A stretch of 64,000 bases of DNA, from contig NC_067208.1 in the NCBI RefSeq assembly GCF_026262505.1, forward strand, positions 1,488,001 through 1,552,000. The letters are read 5' to 3'. How positions within the stretch are numbered: position 1 is the first letter of the stretch; the number at the start of each line of letters is the position of its first letter. Shown in pieces: positions 49,185-57,000 of this stretch. This DNA comes from Trichomonas vaginalis G3. Taxonomy: Eukaryota; Parabasalia; Trichomonadida; Trichomonadidae. The notes below the pieces were generated by a model, which worked only from the letters and a program-made list of their open reading frames with translations, was not told where the DNA came from and made no database searches. Both the position numbers and the translations under genes were made by a program.

Positions 49185-50060
49185 ATGTTAGAAAAAAAGT
49201 TTGCTGACATTGACAAGAAATTTGAGAATGTTTTAAATAAGAACAAGAGGAAGTTGGAAAATGCTCAGATAAAACCCATACATGACAAGTTCTTATTTGC
49301 TCAGAATGGTATAACAGGTCTAATTGCACCGCCTGGGTCGGGTAAGACTTTCACTTATCTTAAAATGGCTGCACAACAACAAGAACTAGATGAGAAGAAC
49401 CCATTCTATGAGTTAGTTGTTATTTGTAGTACTTCTGGTCAATTTGACCAAACCGTCAATTCGTTCAAAGATATTATAAAAAAGTCTAAGTTAGTATGTA
49501 TAAAAGACTCTGAGTTGTTAGATTGGATAAAGAAGTACCAAAGAAGAGTTTTGAAGTACAATGCTATAAATGAGTATATAAATTCGAAGTTTAAAGACCC
49601 AAATGAGGAAATGCAGAGAATATTAGAGAAGAAACACTTCAGAAACAAACAGAAAGAGATAGAATACATTTCGAAGAAATTGCAATCTTACGATTGGAAG
49701 ACTTACCCTCACAGATGTCTTCTTATCTTAGATGATTTCGCCTCTCATCCTTTGTTAAAGAACAGAGAACAAGATATGTGTCGAATTCTTAAGAAGCTCA
49801 GACACTTTAACATTTCAGTCGTAATATGTGTACAGACAGCAAAGAGTTTAAGTAAGGATGTAAAGAGAATACTTACTGACATAATACTTTTCCCAGGATT
49901 GTCAGAAGACGATTTCATGGAACTTATGAAAGAGTCCATGGCAGGTAAGTTTGACAGACATGAACTATGGGAGAAGTACAAAGTCATACAAGACCCTCAT
50001 ACTTCTTTCAGAATTCATATCTACGCAAACAAAGTTCAAATTGTAAAAAGTCAAGCGTAA
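49185..50060 (+). CDS. Packaging ATPase, A32/FtsK-HerA type (A)
   Basis: 291 residues from the ATG at 49185, preferred over an in-frame ATG at 49083 that would overlap the divergent gene and exceed B's 295-residue homologue. Walker A APPGSGKT at 48-55, Walker B LLILDDF at about 179-185. Ends SFRIHIYANKVQIVK, aligned with B's end. Genome-packaging motor of the virion. Confidence 0.9.
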   Translation: MLEKKFADIDKKFENVLNKNKRKLENAQIKPIHDKFLFAQNGITGLIAPPGSGKTFTYLKMAAQQQELDEKNPFYELVVICSTSGQFDQTVNSFKDIIKKSKLVCIKDSELLDWIKKYQRRVLKYNAINEYINSKFKDPNEEMQRILEKKHFRNKQKEIEYISKKLQSYDWKTYPHRCLLILDDFASHPLLKNREQDMCRILKKLRHFNISVVICVQTAKSLSKDVKRILTDIILFPGLSEDDFMELMKESMAGKFDRHELWEKYKVIQDPHTSFRIHIYANKVQIVKSQA

Positions 50061-50075
50061 AAATAAAGAGTTCAT

Positions 50076-50879
50076 TTACTCTGCTTGTTTGAAGTTGTCA
50101 AAATACTCTGTTATTTTTTCTTTCAGTAGCGGTAAGTCTTCTTTGAAGGTAAGTATTGTACAACCTTTCATATCATAGTGTGTTTGAGGTAACGTATCTT
50201 GAACTATTTGTTTCACATCTTCATTTGGGGTCATTGAAATCGGTAAGTTTTCGCGATAGAACCAATTTCTGTCAGATTTGTAAATCTTAGCAAGGTCGTA
50301 AAAGCTTTTGTTGTTTCTTCTGACTAAATGCAACATAACCATATCTCTGTCTTCTTCATTTTCCATCTCTTCAGTATAAATCATATACTTATAGTTCTTT
50401 TCCTTTCCTTTTGGTACCGAACGTGGTATTCTTTTCTGAAGGCTTTTGTCTTTTGCTTCAAGCTTGTTTTCCATCTCTTCACGTTCTTGTCTATGAATTT
50501 CGTCAAGAAGTCTGTAAATATGCCAAGCATAACGAGGAGAAGCCCACATTCCAACAGCATTTACAAGAAGTCTATGTACATACCAACCTCTCAAACCATT
50601 TGGCAAATTTTTACGATTTTCATAGAGTTTTGGCGACCCCGAAAAAAGTCGGGCTCGCTGTGCTTCGCTCAAAAGTTCTTGTGTGCTTTGGTTTTTGAAC
50701 CAATCGTCTGTATGTTTGGTATCTGGTGCAAAACATGCTGTCAAAATACTTTGCATTTGGTACATATCGTCTTTGACCGAACGAATGAGACGGAGTTGTT
50801 TGTTATACTGTATGTATTCATATTCTTCATTTATAGCTTCATGGACTATAACTGTTGTTGTGTTCTCTGTTGTTGACAT
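50076..50879 (-). CDS. KilA-N protein with DUF3627-like C-terminus (A)
   Basis: 267 residues from MSTTENTTT. MYQMQSI, then a centre different from B's (TACFAPDTKHTDDWFKNQSTQEL), then ENRKNLPNGLRGWYVHRLLVNAVGMWASPRYA and a C-terminal domain almost the same as B's. An imperfect hairpin with a 10-base stem lies at 50633-50658 just before ENRKNL. Convergent with the ATPase, 15 bases apart. Confidence 0.85.
   Translation of the reverse strand: MSTTENTTTVIVHEAINEEYEYIQYNKQLRLIRSVKDDMYQMQSILTACFAPDTKHTDDWFKNQSTQELLSEAQRARLFSGSPKLYENRKNLPNGLRGWYVHRLLVNAVGMWASPRYAWHIYRLLDEIHRQEREEMENKLEAKDKSLQKRIPRSVPKGKEKNYKYMIYTEEMENEEDRDMVMLHLVRRNNKSFYDLAKIYKSDRNWFYRENLPISMTPNEDVKQIVQDTLPQTHYDMKGCTILTFKEDLPLLKEKITEYFDNFKQAE
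50633..50658. repeat. Hairpin in the KilA-N variable centre (A, first gene)
   Basis: GCGACCCCGA-AAAAAG-TCGGGCTCGC, one mismatch in the stem; sequence unlike B's hairpin at the same point. Confidence 0.85.
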
Positions 50880-50957
50880 ATCTGTCTTTACATACAAAAT
50901 AAAAAAATAAAAAAAAATAAAAACTAACTTTTTTTTCTGACTTTCACAAAAGACCAA

Positions 50958-51125
50958 AAATAAACGCTTTACATGTATTTTTCAGCAACTTCGTCATTAC
51001 TGTCTTTACATACAAAATAACTAATGAAATTCATGATTTTTGTTGCTGAATTCAATAAAAATATATTTTAGGTGAAGAGGTGAGATGTCACCCGTTTTCT
51101 CACCTCTTTTTTCACCTCAGTTATT
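50958..51125. other. Intergenic scar and GA-type palindrome
   Basis: 50990-51018 repeats the start of a KilA-N leader and first codons (as at 29284-29311) without the gene, a likely recombination scar. It is followed by the palindrome 51070-51118 (core GAGATGTC) and a CAGTTATTTTATAAGCGTTT spacer shared with B (30178). Confidence 0.75.
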
Positions 51126-52040
51126 TTATAAGCGTTTTACATGAATTGTACGATGTATATTTGAAATCCTAAACAGTTTTGTAGCTTCTATTTCTTCTTT
51201 TAGTACATCGAATGTTTTAACAATGCCGAAAGTTTCTTTATATTTCTTCTTGACATCTGAAAGAAGGAAATCGTCAACTGTTGGATAGTTTTTGTTCAGA
51301 AATTCTAACATGTCCATTTTATTTTCTGCTGGCTTTTCTGCTTCTTTCTTTAAGTCTGCATAGTCGTTTCTCATTCTTTCTATCTCTTTGACGGAGTAGT
51401 TATATTTCCTCATTGCTGCTTTACATTTAGAACATTGCGGGTTCATTTTTGCGTTATATTCTGAAACCTTACCTGCTAAAACAACCAAGGCGTCAATGGT
51501 TTTCTTCATCTCAAACATAGCGGGTCTTATCTGTTCATTCCATACCTTACCTCTTCTATCTTTATCTCTTATCTGCCATACACATTCAGCAACTAACGAA
51601 ACAAAGTTGTCGTAGGTCTTAAACTCCCCAGATTTATATATGTCAGAGATGTTCTTATATACCATATCGCAGTCTTTGTCCATGACTTTGTGGTTGCAAT
51701 GAAAACCAAGGAATTCATAGTTAACCTTACGTATGAACTTCTTTATTTCAACTGAGTCGGTTGGTCTGACTTCTATTTCTTCAAATTCTGGAATAGTAAG
51801 CTTTTGTTGTTGGATTTCAGGAAGTTTAGGTAGATGGTCAATAATATCCTGCATTTCATAAAGATACTGTCCATTTGTTTCATCTTTCGCACTACAGTTT
51901 AGATCTCCTTGGAGAAGTTCCTGCTTTATCTTCTGGATTTCTGTTTCGAAAGTATATGAAGAAGGAATGAAGCTTTTCATCTCTACTAACATTGAAGTTG
52001 GGTTCATGACTAGCGAGTTTGGTGCTGTTGTTGCTAACAT
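51126..52040 (-). CDS. 304-residue protein with CxxC and coiled coil
   Basis: MLATTAPNSLVMNPTSMLVEM...; contains CSKC at about residue 205 and H/C residues (FHCNHK near 115) that could bind zinc, then a coiled coil (YSVKEIERMRNDYADLKKEAE). No homologue seen in B and no family recognised. Flanked by KilA-N genes and palindromes, so it may be accessory cargo. Confidence 0.65.
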   Translation of the reverse strand: MLATTAPNSLVMNPTSMLVEMKSFIPSSYTFETEIQKIKQELLQGDLNCSAKDETNGQYLYEMQDIIDHLPKLPEIQQQKLTIPEFEEIEVRPTDSVEIKKFIRKVNYEFLGFHCNHKVMDKDCDMVYKNISDIYKSGEFKTYDNFVSLVAECVWQIRDKDRRGKVWNEQIRPAMFEMKKTIDALVVLAGKVSEYNAKMNPQCSKCKAAMRKYNYSVKEIERMRNDYADLKKEAEKPAENKMDMLEFLNKNYPTVDDFLLSDVKKKYKETFGIVKTFDVLKEEIEATKLFRISNIHRTIHVKRL

Positions 52041-52288
52041 GTTCTTACAATAAAAATAAAAAATATTTTTTTAAAAAAACTAAAATATATTTTTCTATCT
52101 TAAGGAAATTCATGAGGTGAGAAAACAGGTGAAAAAAGAGGTGAGATGTCACCTCTTCACCTAAACATTATTTTTGCTGAAAAATGACCAAATTTCATGA
52201 AAATTCAACGGGTGAGAAAACAGGTGAAAAAGGAGGTGAGATCGCACCTCTTCACCTAAACTTTATTTTTGCCAAAAAAATGGTTCAT
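52041..52288. repeat. Two GA-type palindromes in tandem
   Basis: 52115-52161 (core GAGATGTC) and 52210-52258 (core GAGATCGC, with GATC), the first preceded by CTATCTTAAGGAAATTCATG. They separate the 304-residue gene from the KilA-N gene. Confidence 0.8.
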
Positions 52289-52951
52289 TTACTCACAATA
52301 TTTTTGTACAAAACGACCCCAAACTTTTAACTTCTTTTCTGCAGCTTCTAATGCTATCTTAGCGAGTTCATATTCTCTAAATTCTCTCTTTAAATCTTCT
52401 TGTTCCCATTGGTCTAGTTCGTATGGCGAGTCTCTATAACCAGAACATATCTCACGTTCATGTTCTATTTGTTTTTCATGCATTTTTCTAACTTCTTCTT
52501 CGAACAAAGGTTTTGCATTCTCTACTGTATCTTCAAGTTCTTCTTCATCTAATTTCTCATGAACTTTCTTGTCTATGGAGTCCAGAATTTTTCCAACTGC
52601 TATACAATATTTTGGAGAAGCCCACATTGCTATATAGTTTACGAGTCTTGGGTCTACATACATTCCTCTAACCTGTTTGATTTCATCAGGAATTCCTGCA
52701 TGAATTTTGTATAAAAAGCAACCCGCTGTTTTCCGCGGGTTGGTATATTCTTCACAAAATGCCTCAAAATACTCTTCCCAGGACTTATTTTCCAACAACC
52801 TTCTAAAGTCTTTCCTAAACTGCTGACACATCTTTGTTGCATTTATATAACCATCCTTGTCTCTACGTAAGACTTCAATACCGTTGTAAGTGCCTTTTGT
52901 GAATGTTTCGCCATTAGATTTGTTCGTGAACGTTTTTGCTTCGACTGACAT
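52289..52951 (-). CDS. KilA-N protein, INATKM type (A)
   Basis: 220 residues from MSVEAKTF; an in-frame ATG farther upstream lies in the AT-rich leader. INATKM at about 35-40, then a centre (CQQFRKDFRRLLENKSWEEYFEAF...) unlike B's at 30494-31159, then GMYVDPRLVNYIAMWASPKY and the shared charged C-terminus. The hairpin at 52719-52742 lies at the same point as in B. Confidence 0.88.
   Translation of the reverse strand: MSVEAKTFTNKSNGETFTKGTYNGIEVLRRDKDGYINATKMCQQFRKDFRRLLENKSWEEYFEAFCEEYTNPRKTAGCFLYKIHAGIPDEIKQVRGMYVDPRLVNYIAMWASPKYCIAVGKILDSIDKKVHEKLDEEELEDTVENAKPLFEEEVRKMHEKQIEHEREICSGYRDSPYELDQWEQEDLKREFREYELAKIALEAAEKKLKVWGRFVQKYCE
52719..52742. repeat. Hairpin in the KilA-N variable centre (A, second gene)
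   Basis: CAACCCGC-TGTTTTCC-GCGGGTTG, a perfect 8-base stem encoding TNPRKTAG. Confidence 0.85.
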
Positions 52952-53346
52952 TACTGTTCTTACAATAAAAATAAAAAATATTTTTTTAAAAAAACTAACT
53001 TTATTTTTTATTTCGGGAAAATTCATGAAAATTCAACGGGTGAGAAAAGAGGTGAGAAAACAGGTGAGATCTCACCTCTTCACCTAAAATATATTTTTGG
53101 TTCATTTACACTCATTGCGATGAAGAAGTCTTGACATTTTCCCGACTGTTGTCGAAATGTCATGTTGTCACCATTTTCAAAAAGATGTTAAATGACCGAG
53201 TGACCGAGTGACATGGTGACCCCTTCAGTAAACATCTCATTTTAACTCACTTTTTTTCTATCTTAAGGAAATTCATGAAAATTCAAGAGGGTAGAAAACA
53301 GGTTAGAAAACAGGTTAGATCTAACCTTCTACCCTAAAAGTATTTT
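52952..53346. other. Intergenic region with two palindromes
   Basis: GA-type 53038-53083 (core GAGATCTC, GATC) and TA-type 53288-53334 (core TAGATCTA, GATC). A TTGCGATGAAGAAGTCTTGACA stretch at 53115 resembles A's own subterminal repeat. GTGACCGA direct repeats lie at 53197-53220. No gene. Confidence 0.75.
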
Positions 53347-54207
53347 TCAATACTTTTTCAGCACTTTTCCGTAGTTATATATGAAAGACAATTCGAGATA
53401 AAAGTCATAGTACAATGGTATTATATGTTGCACACCATTTGTTGTGAACCAAACTTGAAAGTCAGAGAAACTGTTACTAGGTGGTTCGTAGAATTTAGAA
53501 GCAAAGTCATAAAAGTCCTTACCAATACATAGAAAACTATTGTTGCTTGAACTGAAACTTGCATGACACATAACATTTTGAGGGTCAAACACGTTTCTAT
53601 AAACCATCAAATCTGCTGGTGGAAGTATAAATTTAAATGGACCATCTGGTGGTAATGGTTCGTTCTGGTTTAGTAACCGAAGAAATTGTGCCCAAGAACG
53701 TTTGTCTACTTCCCAAAATAAAAACTCCGTATCTCTTGGAGGGTTAATTTCAATCTTTTGAAATGAAACGGTGGAGTTCATCTTGTTATATTCTAGTTTC
53801 AGATAGTATGTTCCATTTAGTAAAGAGTCATATTTTTCTTGAAATTCCCAATAGTATTTGTTCATTTGAGTTTGAAAGTCATTTAGAGTTTTCTCAAGAC
53901 TTTCGTCTGAACGAACTGTAAAGATTCTCATTTCATCAAATTTGTCTATTAGACCATCAGAACCTTTATACTGCCCATGAAAATATACTGCGAACATAAA
54001 TGCGTTAGTTCTATTTGAAAACAAAACTCTTCTAAATCCTATTGCCTTTGCATCTGAAGGACTTTGAAGCCAACGAATTGGATAGTCAAACCTGTAAGCT
54101 CGGGATGAAATTTCTTCATCTGAAATAGTCCTACCAGCATTTGTAAAGATATAGTCTAACGGTTTTGTATCTGCTACTTTTGTTCTTTGTTTTTCAACCT
54201 GAAGCAT
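53347..54207 (-). CDS. Spike-family protein 1 of A
   Basis: 286 residues. YRFDYPIRWLQSPSDAKAIGFRRV at about residues 42-65, and VFDPQNVMCHASFSSSNNSFLCIGKDFYDF...EPPSNSFSDFQVWFTT near the C-terminus. Both blocks match 58686-59534 closely and B's two members distantly. Leader TATATTTTTACATATATTAA. Confidence 0.65.
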   Translation of the reverse strand: MLQVEKQRTKVADTKPLDYIFTNAGRTISDEEISSRAYRFDYPIRWLQSPSDAKAIGFRRVLFSNRTNAFMFAVYFHGQYKGSDGLIDKFDEMRIFTVRSDESLEKTLNDFQTQMNKYYWEFQEKYDSLLNGTYYLKLEYNKMNSTVSFQKIEINPPRDTEFLFWEVDKRSWAQFLRLLNQNEPLPPDGPFKFILPPADLMVYRNVFDPQNVMCHASFSSSNNSFLCIGKDFYDFASKFYEPPSNSFSDFQVWFTTNGVQHIIPLYYDFYLELSFIYNYGKVLKKY

Positions 54208-54232
54208 TTAATATATGTAAAAATATATTGTT

Positions 54233-54817
54233 TTAAAATGGTATGCCATATAGCTTCTTGAATTTGTTAAGAAGTATTTGAACGCATTTTCCATCTGTAT
54301 CTCTAGTGTTTACATAAGCATAGCCCGCCTTAGTAAAATATACTTGTAATTTCCTATAGTTTACGCCGGTATAAAAGTAGAAAGAGTCTTGTTCTTCGCT
54401 ATAGTAGTAAAACTCAAAAGTATGCTTGCCATAGTCTGTAATTTCAATTGTTTCATCTTCTAGTTCGTCGACAAATTCGAATACTATATCTCCAAATTTG
54501 CCTCTGTTCTTATTGTTTTCAGAACGAGTGACCCAACGTAAGTTTTCAAGTCTATTGTCGTTTCTTATACGGTTTATATGGTCTACAAAAGGTAAATTGT
54601 TAGGGTTCGGTATAAAATGAGTTGCAATGACAACATGTTTAAAATAGCGTTTCCCACCCATCTTCATCATAGCATATCCGTTATTTTGCTCCCATCCGCT
54701 TAAAACTCTTTTTGTCTTTTTGTTTCTGACTTCAAATGACTCACAACAGTGAATTTCATATTTCTCATCTAACAAACAAGTTTCCCAACGGTCTGCTCCA
54801 ACAAACTCAGCGTACAT
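54233..54817 (-). CDS. NUMOD4-HNH endonuclease with TIR-protein-like C-terminus
   Basis: 194 residues. N-terminal NUMOD4-like part (YEI...ESFEVRNKKTKRVLSGW..NNGY), then the HNH core (HVVIATHFIPNP..LPFVDHINRIRNDNRLENLRWVTRSEN, about 61-102). The C-terminus (about 122-194, TIEITDYGKHTFEFYYYS...DTDGKCVQILLNKFKKLYG) resembles B's 108-residue terminal-repeat protein. Likely a homing-type nicking or cutting enzyme. C has it at a different locus, which supports mobility. Confidence 0.85.
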   Translation of the reverse strand: MYAEFVGADRWETCLLDEKYEIHCCESFEVRNKKTKRVLSGWEQNNGYAMMKMGGKRYFKHVVIATHFIPNPNNLPFVDHINRIRNDNRLENLRWVTRSENNKNRGKFGDIVFEFVDELEDETIEITDYGKHTFEFYYYSEEQDSFYFYTGVNYRKLQVYFTKAGYAYVNTRDTDGKCVQILLNKFKKLYGIPF

Positions 54818-54847
54818 TTCAAATAAAATAAAAAAAATATTTTTTCT

Positions 54848-55432
54848 TTACTTTACATAACCGCCTGCTGCCATAAGTCTTTGACGCCAACCCATACCAG
54901 CTAATGAAGGTTGACTTGGTTTAGTTTCCAAACTAAACTTTGGTTTTGGTTTATCTTCAGTTTTTGGTTTTTCTTCTTCTATCGGTTTTTCGTCACTTTT
55001 CGGTTCCTCTGGTTTTACCCCACCTGCAGGAACAGTTGTGTCGTCAACATCTTCATAAATATCATATGCCATTTGTTTTTGTTTTCCTTTCAACTTTTTG
55101 TGTTTGTTGTATAGTTTAGAATATTTCGACTCTAAGTCAATGAGATGTTCTATAATGAACTGTTGGTCAGTGAAGTAAACTTTTCCATCTGTTGTCTCGA
55201 AAGCTCCTTCAGACTTCAATATTTTATTTGTGAGAGTCTGTTTCTTTTTTGAGATACTAGCCGTTCCATTTCTATGAAAAGTGACTTTATAGTTAGGGTT
55301 TGTATTTCCAGACCTGGCACTTTCTATTATTGAATTTTTCTCTTCATCTGTAAGTTCTTTGACAGGTTTTGACAATGGTTCTGAACTTTTTGTTTGTGGT
55401 GTCAAATCTACCGTTTCAACTTCTTCGGTCAT
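54848..55432 (-). CDS. 194-residue proline/lysine-rich protein
   Basis: Short N-terminal domain (EEKNSIIESARSG..NPNYKVTFHRNGTASISKKKQ, about 30-65) shared with B's 144- and 78-residue proteins, then a helical part and a disordered PKTEDKPKPKFSLETKPS tail. Lies in a minus-strand cluster of small virion-type genes. Confidence 0.65.
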   Translation of the reverse strand: MTEEVETVDLTPQTKSSEPLSKPVKELTDEEKNSIIESARSGNTNPNYKVTFHRNGTASISKKKQTLTNKILKSEGAFETTDGKVYFTDQQFIIEHLIDLESKYSKLYNKHKKLKGKQKQMAYDIYEDVDDTTVPAGGVKPEEPKSDEKPIEEEKPKTEDKPKPKFSLETKPSQPSLAGMGWRQRLMAAGGYVK

Positions 55433-55451
55433 TTCATCTCAGTAAAAAATT

Positions 55452-55604
55452 TTAGTTTGGTTTGTTTTCAACTGGTTGTTGAGGTTTTTTAAGTCGGTCT
55501 AAAACTTCCTGAGGTATAGGAAGAACTTGACAAACACGTTGTGTAACTGCTGGAAGCCGACAAATCCATCTTGAACCCATTTGTCTCAATGCTGTATTGT
55601 TCAT
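55452..55604 (-). CDS. 50-residue small protein
   Basis: MNNTALRQMGSRWICRLPAVTQRVCQVLPIPQEVLD... ending VENKPN. The same CATTTCATCTCAGTAAAAAATTTTA-type leader precedes it and the 194-residue gene (5' sides at 55433 and 55605), which supports it as a real gene. Function unknown; perhaps a small virion peptide. Confidence 0.5.
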   Translation of the reverse strand: MNNTALRQMGSRWICRLPAVTQRVCQVLPIPQEVLDRLKKPQQPVENKPN

Positions 55605-55623
55605 TTCATCTCAGTAAAAAATT

Positions 55624-56025
55624 TTACATTCTCCAAGTTTGAGGCGGTTGAGGTTGGTTATTGTTTACCCACTGTTGTGCATGGTTATATCCTCTGTTAA
55701 AGAATCTTTCACCTTGGTCCATATAGTGTCCTGCTTGGTTATAGTAGTCATTTGCTTTGTTATAATAGTTTCCTGCTTGTCTTCCTACATTGTCCATCCA
55801 TCCTTGAACTTTTCCTCTTGTTTCAGGATTTGGAATAAGATTTGTTGCATCTCGTGCTACATCCCAACCTTTCTGTACAGTTTGTATAATAGGTTGTGCT
55901 TTCTCTTTAAGTATACCTAATGTACTCAAAATCTTCCTTCCAACTCCAAATACACCTCTGGCTATTGTTCCCACTGCGGGTAAAAATCTGGATGCAACTC
56001 CTGCTAACGCGCCAAATAAACCCAT
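55624..56025 (-). CDS. 133-residue amphipathic virion-type protein (A)
   Basis: Starts MGLFGALAGVASRFLPAVGTIARGVFGVG, a glycine-rich amphipathic helix like adenovirus pVI or Polinton PX, then asparagine/tyrosine-rich repeats (NYYNKANDYYNQAGHYMDQ). Divergent to the integrase. A membrane-active minor virion role is inferred from composition. Confidence 0.55.
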   Translation of the reverse strand: MGLFGALAGVASRFLPAVGTIARGVFGVGRKILSTLGILKEKAQPIIQTVQKGWDVARDATNLIPNPETRGKVQGWMDNVGRQAGNYYNKANDYYNQAGHYMDQGERFFNRGYNHAQQWVNNNQPQPPQTWRM

Positions 56026-56042
56026 TTCTTATGGGTTAAAAA

Positions 56043-56693
56043 ATGACGAATCCAAACAAGGACCCCTATGTTTCTAAAGCGACAAAGAAAGCACTCATGG
56101 TAAAAATCTTTAGTTCAACACCAAATGCTTGGTTTATGGATATCTTGGAAAACATTCCGAGAGTTAGAACAGATGGACCTCCATACTGGCTAATATTTGT
56201 TGGTCAAAACACAAGATACTGTGAAGCCATACCATTATGGTCCAAAAATATTTTAGATGTGAAAACTGCTTTGACAATATTCGTTGACAAATACCATCCA
56301 ACAAAACTGACATCTGACTGTGAAAGTTCTTTCAAATCAGACGATATTAAAAACTATCTGCGTTCAAAAAATGTAAACCAATATTTCATTGTCGACCAAA
56401 ACCATTCTGCTCTTGGTGTCATTGACGGTTGTATAAAAATGTTAAGAGACTTAAACCAACCACAAGGTGGTGAAGCAAATGAAATGTCATATGACGACAA
56501 ATATAGACACTTCTCCATGGCAAAGATGAGACAAGTTTTAAATATTTACAATAGCCGTAAACAAAAAGGTTTGGGAAACCACTCCCCCGAAGAAATGAAA
56601 AACAACCCTGACTTAGAGAAAGACTATATATTTAATAATTTAGTCAAAGAGACAAACAAAAAGAATGCCGGGCTTCAAACTTCAGAAAGGTGA
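56043..56693 (+). CDS. int: rve-family integrase of A
   Basis: 216 residues covering the rve core: WFMDILENIP (about residue 30), LTSDCESSFKS (about 95) and HSALGVIDGCIKMLRDLNQ (about 120-138), then the NIYNSRKQKGLGNHSPEEM region. The same order and spacing as B's integrase core. Its end overlaps the following 111-residue frame. Confidence 0.8.
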   Translation: MTNPNKDPYVSKATKKALMVKIFSSTPNAWFMDILENIPRVRTDGPPYWLIFVGQNTRYCEAIPLWSKNILDVKTALTIFVDKYHPTKLTSDCESSFKSDDIKNYLRSKNVNQYFIVDQNHSALGVIDGCIKMLRDLNQPQGGEANEMSYDDKYRHFSMAKMRQVLNIYNSRKQKGLGNHSPEEMKNNPDLEKDYIFNNLVKETNKKNAGLQTSER

Positions 56694-57000
56694 CAAAGTA
56701 AAAATAGAAATACCCAAACGCGACCCATATGAAAATACTATTGACTATGACAACAATGGGAACCCGACAGGTACTCACATTCGTGTTCGTAAAAATAGAA
56801 GAAAGTATACAAGAGAATATTATGAAGTTTTAGGCAAACATGGCAAAATGTACACACTGCAAGCAGAAGATAAAACTACTATTGCCAGACCTCGTTTCAA
56901 ACTTGTCAAAGTTCAAGGTGGTATACTTTCAAAGACAGTTCCTAACAAATATAAGACAACTCCTGACGAATATGCTAAAGAAGTTGAAAATGACGACTAA
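56665..57000 (+). CDS. SH3-like domain protein next to the integrase
   Basis: 111 residues; GFKLQKGDKVKIEIPKRDPYENT...YYEVLGKHGKMYTLQA...RFKLVKV corresponds to the SH3-like domain that follows the catalytic core in B's integrase (GTKVRVVLDDKP...YYIVDS). Expected to bind DNA in integration complexes. Confidence 0.7.
   Translation: MPGFKLQKGDKVKIEIPKRDPYENTIDYDNNGNPTGTHIRVRKNRRKYTREYYEVLGKHGKMYTLQAEDKTTIARPRFKLVKVQGGILSKTVPNKYKTTPDEYAKEVENDD

Noticed and set aside
51126-52040. 304-residue protein as a primase or zinc-finger replication protein
   Set aside because: One CxxC pair and scattered histidine/cysteine are not enough, and no primase catalytic motif is visible.
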